Part shown: positions 15,406-23,395 of the stretch, one piece after another | Position numbering within the stretch: the stretch's first letter is position 1 | Layout: each line of letters starts with the position of its first letter | NCBI GenBank assembly: GCA_002840275.1 | Contig: PHAB01000001.1 | Span: 1 to 64,000, forward strand | Direction of reading: 5' to 3' | DNA from: Firmicutes bacterium HGW-Firmicutes-14 | GTDB taxonomy: Bacteria; Bacillota; Thermincolia; Thermincolales; UBA2595 | Length of the DNA stretch: 64,000 bases | Program-made: the position numbers and the translations under genes | The notes under the pieces: generated by a model | The model's database searches: none | The model's input: the letters and a program-made list of their open reading frames with translations, nothing else | Told to the model about the DNA's origin: nothing

Positions 15406-16419
15406 TTGTTTTTTATGACTGTTTCCAGGCAAACCGGAAGTCTTGGCTACCAGATCACACAGCAGCTTTCAAAACAGCTGGGGCTGGAAGTTATCACTCA
15501 TAATTTTGTGATGAAGGAATGGCTGCCCGAAGTGGCCGGTAAACATGAACTGCACATGCTGACAGAAAGCCCCGGTTTTTACCTGAATATATCTGAATCG
15601 GGGATAAGCTTTGCAGATTATATCCGGAAGAGGCTTGAGGAAGTTGTGGCAAATCAATCTGTAATAATACTGGGGCTCGGTTCCCAGCTTATATTTGCCA
15701 ATCATCCCAATGCCCTTCATGTGAGGGTTATCGCATCAGATGCCATCCGTATGTCCAGGGTAATGGAAACTCACAGGCTGGAAAAGCATGATGCCGAAAG
15801 GTTTCTCGAACTCTCCGACCGCAAACACAGGAGATACATACATACTATCTATGGGAAAGACTGGTCTGACCCGGAGCTTTACCATATCACCCTGAACACC
15901 GACAACATGGGTATTAAGGAAGCAGTATCCCTTCTGGTCTGTATGGCAGAAGTCAAAAAGACAGCTTTGGCCTCCCCGGTAGACCGCGTTGACCCGGAAG
16001 AGACAAAACAGCCGCCTTCCTTCAGGCATGCATCTGAAGAAGAGTTTTCCAAGATTCTGGATATGTACAATATCGCCTGGGACTATGAACCCAGGACATT
16101 CCCTATTGAGTGGGATGCTGAGGGCAATATTACAAAAGCCTTCACACCTGATTTTTACCTGCCCCGTTTTGATACATATATTGAGATTACTACCATGGAC
16201 CAGAAATACGTCACCGAAAAGAACCGGAAAGTCCGCAGGCTTAGGGAATTGTATCCGGGGACAAATATCAGGATTGTCTTCAAAAACGATTTTTATTCAC
16301 TTTTAAAAAGATTTGGCCTGCGGGAAGATTTCGCGGGAAAGGGAATTGATTCGAAAGAAGCCGACGCAAAAGGGATTGAAGGAAAAATAGTTGAAGAAAC
16401 AGGAGTTGAAGGCGAATGA
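15406..16419 (+). CDS. Cytidylate-kinase-like (AAA_26) domain fused to a PD-(D/E)XK-like nuclease domain
   Basis: About 337 aa. Residues 1-185 resemble the cytidylate-kinase-like family: MTVSRQTGSLGYQITQQLSK gives a degenerate P-loop (GSLG), followed by RVIASDAIRMSRVMETHRL and HRRYIHTIYGKDWSDPELY. After a linker, residues ~205-310 read FTPDFYLPRFDTYIEITTM and then KNRKVRRLRELYPG, a PD-(D/E)XK-like core with the usual ExK appearing as EIT. The lysine-rich tail is low complexity. TTG at 15406 is the likely start because AGGAGGTG sits 6 nt before it; a GTG at 15397 overlaps that site. The stop overlaps the HPRT-like start by four bases. Function unknown; nucleotide sensing coupled to nuclease activity is one guess. 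Confidence 0.65.
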   Translation: MFFMTVSRQTGSLGYQITQQLSKQLGLEVITHNFVMKEWLPEVAGKHELHMLTESPGFYLNISESGISFADYIRKRLEEVVANQSVIILGLGSQLIFANHPNALHVRVIASDAIRMSRVMETHRLEKHDAERFLELSDRKHRRYIHTIYGKDWSDPELYHITLNTDNMGIKEAVSLLVCMAEVKKTALASPVDRVDPEETKQPPSFRHASEEEFSKILDMYNIAWDYEPRTFPIEWDAEGNITKAFTPDFYLPRFDTYIEITTMDQKYVTEKNRKVRRLRELYPGTNIRIVFKNDFYSLLKRFGLREDFAGKGIDSKEADAKGIEGKIVEETGVEGE

Positions 16420-16949
16420 GTGTACCAGGCATAGGAAAGATATTCTTCAGTGAAGATGACATCCGGCTCAGGGTTGCGGAAATGGGCCGACAAATCAGTG
16501 CAGATTATAAAGACAAAAACCCCGTTGTAATTGCAATTCTCAAAGGTTCCCTGTACTTTCTGGCCGATTTGACACGACAGCTCACTATTCCATTAAGTAT
16601 CGATTTTCTTTCAATCGGTATCTACCCGGGGGTAACCAGTGAAACAGGCATTGTGCGCATCACCAAAGACCTTGACATTTCCGTGACAGGACGACATATC
16701 CTGATGATTGAGGATGTTATAGGCACCGGCTTAACCCTGGGTTACATATGCCAGCATTTAGAATCCAGCAAACCGGCAAGTTTAAAAATCTGCACCCTGC
16801 TTGATAACCCGTCAGACAGGCTTATCAGTATACCTGTCGATTATTATGGGTTCATACAGCCTGAGGCTTTTGTTGTTGGCTATGGGATGGATTACGAAGA
16901 GAAATACCGGAACCTCCCGTATATTGCGGAGCTTTCCGGCAGTGTTTAG
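16416..16949 (+). CDS. Hypoxanthine phosphoribosyltransferase-like protein, altered active site
   Basis: 177 aa, full length for HPRT. IAILKGSLYFLADLTRQL and the C-terminal FVVGYGMDYEEKYRNLPY purine-site segment are standard. The PRPP-binding loop reads LMIEDVIGTGLTL, whereas HPRT enzymes have EDIIDTGxT; the Asp that acts as general base is Gly here (GGC, one base from GAC). It may therefore bind rather than turn over its ligands, or have shifted activity. Translationally coupled to the kinase-nuclease fusion upstream (ATGA overlap). Its stop is TAG with TAA two codons on. A general purine-salvage HPRT might exist elsewhere in the genome. Confidence 0.82.
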   Translation: MSVPGIGKIFFSEDDIRLRVAEMGRQISADYKDKNPVVIAILKGSLYFLADLTRQLTIPLSIDFLSIGIYPGVTSETGIVRITKDLDISVTGRHILMIEDVIGTGLTLGYICQHLESSKPASLKICTLLDNPSDRLISIPVDYYGFIQPEAFVVGYGMDYEEKYRNLPYIAELSGSV

Positions 16950-17011
16950 GATTAATGCAGGTAATTTTATTCTTTATGCAGTTCATCTGCAAAGGGAATG
17001 GATAGGAGCAT

Positions 17012-17048
17012 AATGAGGCTGAACGGTTTGTTAACCATCAGCCTCATT
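17012..17048. terminator. Bidirectional terminator between HPRT-like gene and purH
   Basis: AATGAGGCTGA/TCAGCCTCATT stem of 11 bp with an inner GGTT/AACC stem, between two converging genes, T-rich on both sides. Confidence 0.85.
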
Positions 17049-17072
17049 TATTTATACCTTAACACTACTCTC

Positions 17073-18242
17073 TTAGTGATGGAACAGCCTTAATCCAGTA
17101 GTTACCATGACCATGCCATATTCATTACACGCTTCGATGACTATGTCATCTCTGAGGGAGCCGCCTGCCTGCACAATATACTTAACCCCACTCTGGGCAG
17201 CCCGGTCAATATTGTCCCTGAAGGGGAAGAAGGCATCAGATCCCAGGGTCACATTTTTCAGGCCTTTAAGCCATTCCTGCCTTTCTTGTTCAGAAAATCT
17301 TTCCGGAACTGTTTCCAGGATATCCTTCAGCATATTCAATTCATAGGCAGTGACATCATTCCTGACAAAAAGATCTTTGGCATTATCCTGGTCAGCTATC
17401 CCAACTCTGGGTTTGAATTTGAAACCCTGTACCTTTGGATGTTGTTTAAGATACCAGATATCGGCCTTATCGCCCGCTAACCTGGTGCAGTGTATCCTCG
17501 ACTGCTGGCCGGCTCCGACCCCGATAACCTGGCCGTCATAGACATAACAGACGGAATTGGACTGGGTATACTTCAGGGTCAGCATTGCCAGGATCATATC
17601 TCTTTTGGCCTCATCAGGCAGGTTTTTATTCTCTGTCACAATATTATTCAGGCCGGCAAAACCTGGAATCACACTATTTCTTTTCTGGAGAAACTCAATA
17701 CCGTAAATAAACCTGGTTTCAATTTCCGGCGGTTCATAGGATGGATCAATTTGTATAACGTTGTATTTCCCGCCCCTTTTCTGTTTAAGAAGTTCAAGGG
17801 CTTCGGGAGTATAACCGGGTGCGATAACCCCGTCAGACACCTCGTTTCTCAGTATCTGCGCGGTGGCCTTGTCCACGGTGTCACTCAGGGCCGCCCAGTC
17901 ACCGAAAGAAGACAGCCTGTCCGCCCCCCTGGCGCGAGCATATGCGGCGGCAAGGGGTGATAAATCAATATCGCTGACATGGCAGGCCTGTTTTTGTTCT
18001 TCTGTCAAGGGCAATCCGATGGCCGCTCCGGCCGGGCTGACGTGTTTAAAGGAAGCTGCCGCCGGCATGTCCAGGGCAGTCCGCAATTCCTTCACCAACT
18101 GCCAGGAGTTCAATGCATCCATAAAGTTAATGTAGCCGGGATTACCGTTCAATACCTGGATAGGAAGCTCACCACCGGCTGAACGTATTTCGGCCGGTTT
18201 CTGATTAGGATTGCAACCGTACTTTAGTTCCAGTGACTTCAT
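17073..18242 (-). CDS. purH: Stand-alone AICAR formyltransferase (PurH C-terminal domain only)
   Basis: 389 aa. It converts AICAR and 10-formyl-tetrahydrofolate to FAICAR in purine synthesis. The catalytic K-H pair lies in AAASFKHVSPAGAAIGLPL, with GAGQQSRIHCTRLAGDKA, SDAFFPFRDNIDRA and VQAGGSLRDDIVIEACN further on, all typical of AICAR transformylase. Bifunctional PurH is about 510 aa; here the N-terminal IMP cyclohydrolase domain is absent, so a separate cyclohydrolase must act. AGAGGAGGGG precedes the ATG. It sits directly behind a ZTP riboswitch, which senses the phosphorylated form of its own substrate, giving substrate-induced expression. Confidence 0.92.
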   Translation of the reverse strand: MKSLELKYGCNPNQKPAEIRSAGGELPIQVLNGNPGYINFMDALNSWQLVKELRTALDMPAAASFKHVSPAGAAIGLPLTEEQKQACHVSDIDLSPLAAAYARARGADRLSSFGDWAALSDTVDKATAQILRNEVSDGVIAPGYTPEALELLKQKRGGKYNVIQIDPSYEPPEIETRFIYGIEFLQKRNSVIPGFAGLNNIVTENKNLPDEAKRDMILAMLTLKYTQSNSVCYVYDGQVIGVGAGQQSRIHCTRLAGDKADIWYLKQHPKVQGFKFKPRVGIADQDNAKDLFVRNDVTAYELNMLKDILETVPERFSEQERQEWLKGLKNVTLGSDAFFPFRDNIDRAAQSGVKYIVQAGGSLRDDIVIEACNEYGMVMVTTGLRLFHH

Positions 18243-18288
18243 AAAAAACCCCTCCTCTTAATAATAAAATGCCACCTAATAATAAAAT

Positions 18289-18395
18289 ACCGCCTGGGCA
18301 CTGTTTCTACCCAGGCGGCCGGTAATCATCACCGGTCATGCTCCCCATGGGTCATTCCCATTTTTCCGCCAGTTACATGACCTGTATGTTTCATA
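18289..18395 (-). promoter_or_regulatory. ZTP (pfl) riboswitch with terminator
   Basis: The minus strand has the conserved pfl core: ACTGGCGG, then GGGGAGCATGACCGG, then CCGCCTGGGTAG. The last element is the left arm of a terminator CCGCCTGGG/CCCAGGCGG (18290-18318) followed by TATTTTATTATT. Ligand binding (ZTP/ZMP, signs of 10-formyl-THF shortage) holds the CCGCCTGGG strand in the aptamer and prevents termination. It directly precedes the AICAR formyltransferase gene, a known target class of this riboswitch. Confidence 0.92.
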
Positions 18396-18475
18396 TTTTT
18401 AAGACAAGTATATTATCAGAAACAGATTATTGTCAACTGTTTCTTTAAGGCTTTGGCAATATCCAGTGCCAATTT

Positions 18476-18739
18476 TCAATCACCATTCTTTTCATATATA
18501 GACAGCGATATACTGAATACCAAAATCTGAATGGCAAAATTAACAGCAAATCCTAAGCTGTAAGCTGTCAAAACCGAAGTAAAAGCCCCTAAAACCACTA
18601 CAAAAAGTGATCCCCATATCAGTGACAGTAATGCTGCCTGCATATTCAATATTATCCAGCAGAGTAATGGTCTCTCCGTCATTGGCTGCTGCCAGCGCTG
18701 CATCAAGGGTTTCGTATGTAGTCTCACCAATCTGACCAC
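18476..18739 (-). pseudogene. Fragment of a repeat-type surface protein
   Basis: In one frame the minus strand encodes GETTYETLDAALAAANDG followed by ETITLLDNIEYAGSITV, a standard segment of secreted Clostridia surface proteins, but it has no start and soon hits a stop. An overlapping 87-codon frame with two hydrophobic stretches exists but looks accidental. It lies downstream of another broken surface-protein gene (19495-20888) and is best read as a remnant of a larger gene lost by rearrangement. Confidence 0.6.
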
Positions 18740-18837
18740 TAAACAGGTATTATATATTTGATTCCGGGCATTGCTTTGGTAGTATAAATTTGATAGAATA
18801 CAGTCAGAATAAAGATATATGAAAGGCGGTTAATACA

Positions 18838-19110
18838 ATGAATATTAAACCTTCTTCAACTATTCGCCAGGACTATAACGGTTTCTCCAAATACTGCCAT
18901 GAACTTGATGAACCGGTAGTGCTTACACGCAATGGAGAAGCAGACTTGGTTGTCATGAGCCATGAAACGTTTCGCCGCATGGAAGCCCGTATTAAACTAC
19001 AATCCAGACTGCTGGCGGCAGAAAAACAGATTGCTGAGGGCGAGCAATTGACTGACCATGATGAAGTCATGGCAAGAATGCGGAGGAAGATCGATGCCGC
19101 GAAGAAGTAA
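18838..19110 (+). CDS. Phd/YefM-family antitoxin, TA module 1
   Basis: 90 aa. The Phd/YefM DNA-binding start (SSTIRQDYNGFSKYCHE) and the LTRNGEADLVVMSHETF core are clear. It binds DNA and its partner toxin and represses the module. GAAAGGCGG precedes the ATG. The toxin gene starts 17 bases before this stop codon. It is clearly paralogous to the antitoxin at 49481-49750. Confidence 0.88.
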   Translation: MNIKPSSTIRQDYNGFSKYCHELDEPVVLTRNGEADLVVMSHETFRRMEARIKLQSRLLAAEKQIAEGEQLTDHDEVMARMRRKIDAAKK

Positions 19111-19420
19111 AGTAAAATATACTCCTGCAGCAGTGGATGATATGGATGAAATTTTCTCATATATATCGAAGGATAATGCGGCCGCTGCTGAATCTTTATT
19201 AGACAAACTTAACGACGAAATAGCCAAACTTGCAGATTTCCCAAATATGGGTTCAGTTTTATCTGAAGAAGAATTCACCCTGGTTAGCCGGGGGTATTGC
19301 TTTATTGTGGCACACCCTTATCTTCTTTTCTACAGGGTAATCAAAGACACTGTTGTCATCCACCGGATATTGCACAGCCGCCGTGACTATATTCGTGAAT
19401 TGTTTGCTATAGAAGAATAG
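19094..19420 (+). CDS. RelE/ParE-family toxin, TA module 1
   Basis: 108 aa with the plasmid-stabilisation toxin fold: VKYTPAAVDDMDEIFSYI, LADFPNMGSVL, YCFIVAHPYLLFYRV and VVIHRILHSRRDY. It starts at 19094, where GGAGGAAG precedes ATG; a longer frame would overlap the antitoxin out of register with that site. It stops with TAG TTA TAA, so an amber readthrough would add two residues. Target (ribosome-bound mRNA or gyrase) is not determinable here. Confidence 0.87.
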   Translation: MPRRSKVKYTPAAVDDMDEIFSYISKDNAAAAESLLDKLNDEIAKLADFPNMGSVLSEEEFTLVSRGYCFIVAHPYLLFYRVIKDTVVIHRILHSRRDYIRELFAIEE

Positions 19421-19445
19421 TTATAAGAAGAATAATCAAAAATTA

Positions 19446-19479
19446 ATCACCCCTCTGCGAATCTCTGCAGAGGGGTGAT
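19446..19479. terminator. Bidirectional terminator between TA module 1 and the S-layer pseudogene
   Basis: 13-bp stem ATCACCCCTCTGC/GCAGAGGGGTGAT with an 8-base loop between converging genes. Confidence 0.85.
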
Positions 19480-19494
19480 ACAATTAAGCAGCGC

Positions 19495-20888
19495 TTATTT
19501 TGCTAACAGGTTATAGAGTACCTGGGCCATTTGGGCCCGGGTAGTTGTTTCTGCCGGACTGAGCATGTTGCCGCTCCCGCTGACGATGCCGCTCCTGACG
19601 AGGGCAGACATGGCTTCGTTTGCCCACGAAGCCACCAGATTAGCATCATTGAAGGTTTCAAGCTCTTTTTCAGTACTGGCTGACGGGAGTTCATCAATTA
19701 CCTTAAGCGCATTATAAAGTAAGACAAACATTTCCTGTCTGGTAATTTCTTTATCCGGGGCAAACATATTGTTACCCACACCATTGGCAATGCCCAGGTT
19801 TTTAGCTGCGGCCAGATAGTTAGTATAGTAAGTATTACCAGCATCTGCAAAGTTGTTGGTGGAGTCACCACTGGCAGGGTCAATCTGGTAGGCATTCATC
19901 AAAAATACAATAAACTGGCCTCTGGTAAGCTTCATCTCCGGGCTATAATTGTTGTCTCCGGTGCCTGAAGTGATCCCGCGTGCTGCGATAAAGTCCACGG
20001 CATCCTTGTACCAGGCATCAGCCCTGACATCATCAAAGGAAACCCGATTATGGCCGATAACAAAATTAGAGAAGTGCGGAGTCTTGAATACCACTGCTCC
20101 CGCTGCCGCGTCAAAGTGTCCCCTGATTGTTTTCAGGTTTCCGTCATCGCTGAGGTAATAGATTACCACAGCATTGGGGTTTTCTCCCGTTTTTAGGGTG
20201 TATGGTATCCGTATTGTTGCATGACCGCCGCCAAAGTGAGAAACCTGCACATCTTCATTCTTAACACTCAGGTCATAGACAGGCCTTCCGGCGACCCTGG
20301 CCCGATCTTTTTCGGAGAGAGTTGTGTCATCGATGATACCGGCGGAAACGGTAATATTTCCTCCGGATGCAGCGCCTGAAATAGTCTCGATGGCCTTGCC
20401 GTCAAAGGTAACGGATATTAAAGGAGAAGTGATCCCAAAGCCTGCATCCGATTTTGCGGCAATCTTATCAAGCCCGGCCTGTGGGATAGTCACTTCAAGT
20501 TTCCTGGTATCTGCCGGGGTATTAACAGAAACCTCGATAACATCTCCTGTGGAAGTTCCGTTCTCTGCCTCAGCCTTGTCAATCAGGGCATCCACAACCG
20601 CAGTGGAAATGCTTGCTGCTGCCTCTCCTGAGGAAGAAGTAACAGAAATTTCAGTTGAGGTCTTTGTGGTTTCATCTGTTTTTTGGGTTGTTACTGTGAT
20701 GGCAGGCGGAGTATAGCTGTTGCCGCTGCTGCTTCCGGTTGAAGCGGCACGTGTCAAGGTAAGGGTATAGGTCGTAGATAAATCGCCATTTTCGACTTCG
20801 AACCGTCCGGCAGGGCAAGGCCATTACCATAAAAGTAAAGGGCATAGTCAAAACCTGAGAAACTATTGTTATAATATCTCACCGTCTT
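19495..20888 (-). pseudogene. S-layer-homology surface protein, 5' end lost and frameshifted
   Basis: The C-terminal 420 codons are open and carry three SLH domains (DDVRADAWYKDAVDFIAARG, FADAGNTYYTNYLAAAKNLG and FNDANLVASWANEAMSALVR), which bind secondary cell-wall polymers. Upstream of the first ATG the coding signal continues without a start (FEVENGDLSTTYTLTLTRAA), then jumps frame near 20800-20812 to FSGFDYALYFYGNGLALPDG and ends at a stop near 20889. No signal peptide is present. I read this as a truncated, frameshifted remnant; the SLH part alone could not be exported unless another start exists. Confidence 0.7.
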
Positions 20889-20925
20889 TTAATTGCCACT
20901 TAATTTATATTACAAAAATTTCCAT

Positions 20926-21405
20926 TTAGTATCCCATTTGTTCCAGTATCCTTGACAAAGTCCTCAGACGCTCACCAAGCAGTTCATCATCATTACTGAG
21001 GGCCTGAGCGAACAGTTTAATATCCTCATCAATCTTTTCATTATCGGTGCATACCGCTACTGTCATGGCATCACCCTGCAGCCCCACCCTGTCAATTACC
21101 GGATTCTCAAGGTCATACAATTTCTCATACCGGTAAGCTTCCTGAAAATGCATTTTTGTCCTGCAGACGAGAATAGCCAGGTCAAGGACCCGGTGGAGGG
21201 GTAACTCCTCAGACTGCCGGGACCACTTCTCTCCCGTGTACCTCCAGACTTTGGCCGAAATATCAACCTTGCCCCGGTCATTCCATTGAGCCAGTCCCAG
21301 TGAAAGGCCTTTTGCATCCGAATTGTAGGCAGACCTGCCGTCAATATTTTCATAGTTGTCAGACACAATAACCGGTTTGTGTTTTAACGTGGTTGGTATT
21401 TTCAT
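20926..21405 (-). CDS. DUF6530-like protein of unknown function
   Basis: 159 aa, soluble, opening with KIPTTLKHKPVIVSDNYENI and containing GLSLGLAQWNDRGKVDISAK and ELPLHRVLDLAILVCRT. I recall this as the DUF6530 family, with no known function. Preceded by AAGGGGG and, 25 bp before the start, by a palindromic operator-like sequence (21430-21452), so it is probably a single-gene unit under its own repressor. Confidence 0.6.
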   Translation of the reverse strand: MKIPTTLKHKPVIVSDNYENIDGRSAYNSDAKGLSLGLAQWNDRGKVDISAKVWRYTGEKWSRQSEELPLHRVLDLAILVCRTKMHFQEAYRYEKLYDLENPVIDRVGLQGDAMTVAVCTDNEKIDEDIKLFAQALSNDDELLGERLRTLSRILEQMGY

Positions 21406-21429
21406 TTTGTTACCCCCTTAAAAAATTAC

Positions 21430-21452
21430 TTACTAAATTAGTCGTTTAGTAA
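21430..21452. promoter_or_regulatory. Palindromic operator-like site
   Basis: TTACTAAA-N7-TTTAGTAA inverted repeat in the AT-rich interval before the DUF6530-like gene, with a further TTAGTAA copy adjoining. MarR- or TetR-type spacing; regulator unknown. Confidence 0.5.
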
Positions 21453-21570
21453 ATTAGTAATTTACTTTTTTATTATATTCCTTCTTCCTTGTTCTTGTCA
21501 ACAGAACCCCTATTTAGAATTTCAGACAGAAAAGTAGTGGAAACAACCGGTATGATGCTGAAATAAGTGA

Positions 21571-21606
21571 AAAGGCCACGATTTTGCATCTAAAATCGCG
21601 GCCTTT
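21571..21606 (-). terminator. Terminator of rsgA
   Basis: 15-bp stem AAAGGCCACGATTTT/AAAATCGCGGCCTTT with one mismatch and six-base loop, about 25 bp past the rsgA stop codon. Confidence 0.88.
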
Positions 21607-21629
21607 CTCTCCGTAATAATCGGATTACC

Positions 21630-22727
21630 TTAATACCTCTTACCCTTGTTTTTCCTGCTTGCATTTTGCACTTTTTTACAAGCATCAAGAGACCCCATCA
21701 TATCAATTACTTTCAGTTTTTCCGCCTGAGCCGGAGTCATTTTGCTTTTACGTTCTTCAAAGACCATCTCCCGCTGAAGTTTTTTGTAGTTTTCAAGGCG
21801 CTCGGCAGCTAGTGTTCCGTTAACGACAGCCTGCCTTACGGCGCAGCCCGGTTCGGATTCATGCCGGCAATCCCTGAAACGGCACTTTTCAGCCAGCTCT
21901 TCAATATCAGCAAATGACCTGGAAAGATCTGCCCCGGCAATCTGCAGCTCCCGCATGCCGGGTGTGTCTATAACCACTCCGCCGCCAGGCAGGACCAGCA
22001 GCTGCCTGTGGGTGGTAGCATGCCTGCCCCTGTCATCATCCCTGATTTCCCTTGTGGCAAGCACTTCCTCACCCATAAGCCTGTTAATCATGGTAGATTT
22101 ACCCACACCTGATGAGCCGATAAAGGCGATGGTCTTTCCTTTGTTTAGGTATTTTTTTATGGTTGTATATCCGTCTTCATTTAAACTTGATGTCACAACC
22201 ACATCTACACCTGCCGCAACCGAATATATCTCCGGCAATTTTGCGGCAACATTATCACACAAATCGGATTTAGTGAGCACAATCACCGGAACGGCCATGC
22301 TGTCCCAGGCGATGGAGAGATAACGCTCAACGCGCCGCAGGTTGAAATTATTATTGAGAGACATACAGATAAACACTGTATCAATGTTTGCGGCTACGGC
22401 CTGGCGGTCATATCCTGTTCCTGCAGCTTTTCGTTCAAAACAGCTTTTCCGGGTGAGAATATGGTGAATTATCGCATCCCCGCCTCCATCATCCACCCTG
22501 TCAGCCAGTACCCAGTCACCCGCAACAGGATAATCTGCCGAAACAGATGCGGAATAACCCAGTTTCCCCGAAACCCGGGCCTGAACTTCTCCACACTCGG
22601 TTATAATCCTGTAGATATCCTTATGCTGTACCGATACCCTGGCCAAATGGAGTTTATCCCCATACATTGCGGCCTCCCGGACGTATCGTTCGGTCAATCC
22701 TATGTCAAATAAATTTATTTTATTCAT
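21630..22727 (-). CDS. rsgA: Ribosome small-subunit GTPase RsgA
   Basis: 365 aa. RsgA (YjeQ/EngC) is a circularly permuted GTPase that assists late 30S maturation. Motifs appear in permuted order: TKSD (G4), then GSSGVGKST (P-loop), then VIDTPGMREL (G3). An N-terminal OB-fold (VSADYPVAGDWVLADRV) and a C-terminal zinc site (KCRFRDCRHESEPGCAVRQA) complete the fold. The C-terminus is basic (SRKNKGKRY). It is monocistronic with its own terminator, and its leader contains a long inverted repeat (22757-22821). Confidence 0.94.
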   Translation of the reverse strand: MNKINLFDIGLTERYVREAAMYGDKLHLARVSVQHKDIYRIITECGEVQARVSGKLGYSASVSADYPVAGDWVLADRVDDGGGDAIIHHILTRKSCFERKAAGTGYDRQAVAANIDTVFICMSLNNNFNLRRVERYLSIAWDSMAVPVIVLTKSDLCDNVAAKLPEIYSVAAGVDVVVTSSLNEDGYTTIKKYLNKGKTIAFIGSSGVGKSTMINRLMGEEVLATREIRDDDRGRHATTHRQLLVLPGGGVVIDTPGMRELQIAGADLSRSFADIEELAEKCRFRDCRHESEPGCAVRQAVVNGTLAAERLENYKKLQREMVFEERKSKMTPAQAEKLKVIDMMGSLDACKKVQNASRKNKGKRY

Positions 22728-22756
22728 TGTATGTTCATTTGTCCTCCCTTTAATTT

Positions 22757-22821
22757 GATAGCATGTTGAGGGGAGGGCAGACCGGATTTATTCTGCATAC
22801 ACCTCCCCTTTAACTGCTATC
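22757..22821. repeat. 65-bp extended inverted repeat in the rsgA leader
   Basis: Nested arms GATAGCA/TGCTATC, AGGGGAGG/CCTCCCCT and GCAGA/TCTGC lie symmetrically around a short loop. It is 30 bp upstream of rsgA on the minus strand and 215 bp upstream of blaI on the plus strand. It may be an RNA control element or a terminator; the rest of the interval 22822-23035 is the blaI promoter region. Confidence 0.6.
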
Positions 22822-22945
22822 TCCACACTATATGTTTTAAACATAAATATCAGCTCCTTTTCATTTTATCTTATTATACCATGTTACCCTATTATATCAA
22901 TTATATCATGCTGACTGCATCAGGAATAATCTTTTTTATTACCAC

Positions 22946-23001
22946 TTGACAAAATAGGTTTATTACAATAAACTTGCTTTAGAAGGTTTATTGTAATAAA
23001 C
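22946..23001 (+). promoter_or_regulatory. blaI promoter with two BlaI-type operators
   Basis: TTGACA (22946-22951) is followed after 17 bp by TAAACT (22969-22974). Two 16-bp dyads, GTTTATTACAATAAAC (22958-22973) and GTTTATTGTAATAAAC (22986-23001), are 28 bp apart. The first overlaps the -10 box, as expected for autorepression. Confidence 0.8.
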
Positions 23002-23035
23002 CCCTGTATCGGGGTGGGATAAATGGAGGCAGGCA

Positions 23036-23395
23036 ATGAAGCAGTATAAACTTTATGATGCCGAATATAAATTTGTTTCTCTCATATGGGAAAATGAGCC
23101 GGTCAATTCAACGGAGCTCGTTAAGCTTTGTCATGAGAAACTGGGCTGGAAAAAATCTACCACCTATACAGTCCTGAGAAAACTTTGTAAACGTGGTGTC
23201 CTGCAAAATCAAAATGCAGTTGTAACCACCCTTATTAAACGGGAAGACACACAGAAATATGAAAGCGAAGCCTTAATAAATAAGGCTTTTGACGGCTCAC
23301 TGCCCCAGTTCCTGACCGCTTTTTTGGGCAAAAAGAAAATTACTGAAGAAGAAGCAAAAGAAATTAAGCGTATTATTGAGGAGGCGACAGAATGA
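23036..23395 (+). CDS. blaI: BlaI/MecI/CopY-family transcriptional repressor
   Basis: 119 aa winged-helix repressor. LYDAEYKFVSLIWENEPVNS, KLGWKKSTTYTVLRKLCKRG and the C-terminal FLGKKKITEEEAKEIKRIIE dimerisation helix are family features. It is cleaved or released when the partner BlaR1 sensor is activated. Its stop codon overlaps the start of blaR1 by four bases. Twin dyads upstream are its likely operators. No beta-lactamase gene is adjacent, so the regulated target may be only this pair or lie elsewhere. Confidence 0.9.
   Translation: MKQYKLYDAEYKFVSLIWENEPVNSTELVKLCHEKLGWKKSTTYTVLRKLCKRGVLQNQNAVVTTLIKREDTQKYESEALINKAFDGSLPQFLTAFLGKKKITEEEAKEIKRIIEEATE

Noticed and set aside
18476-18739. 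An 87-codon two-helix membrane protein
   Set aside because: Another frame of the same DNA encodes a recognisable surface-protein repeat; the hydrophobic frame is an accident.
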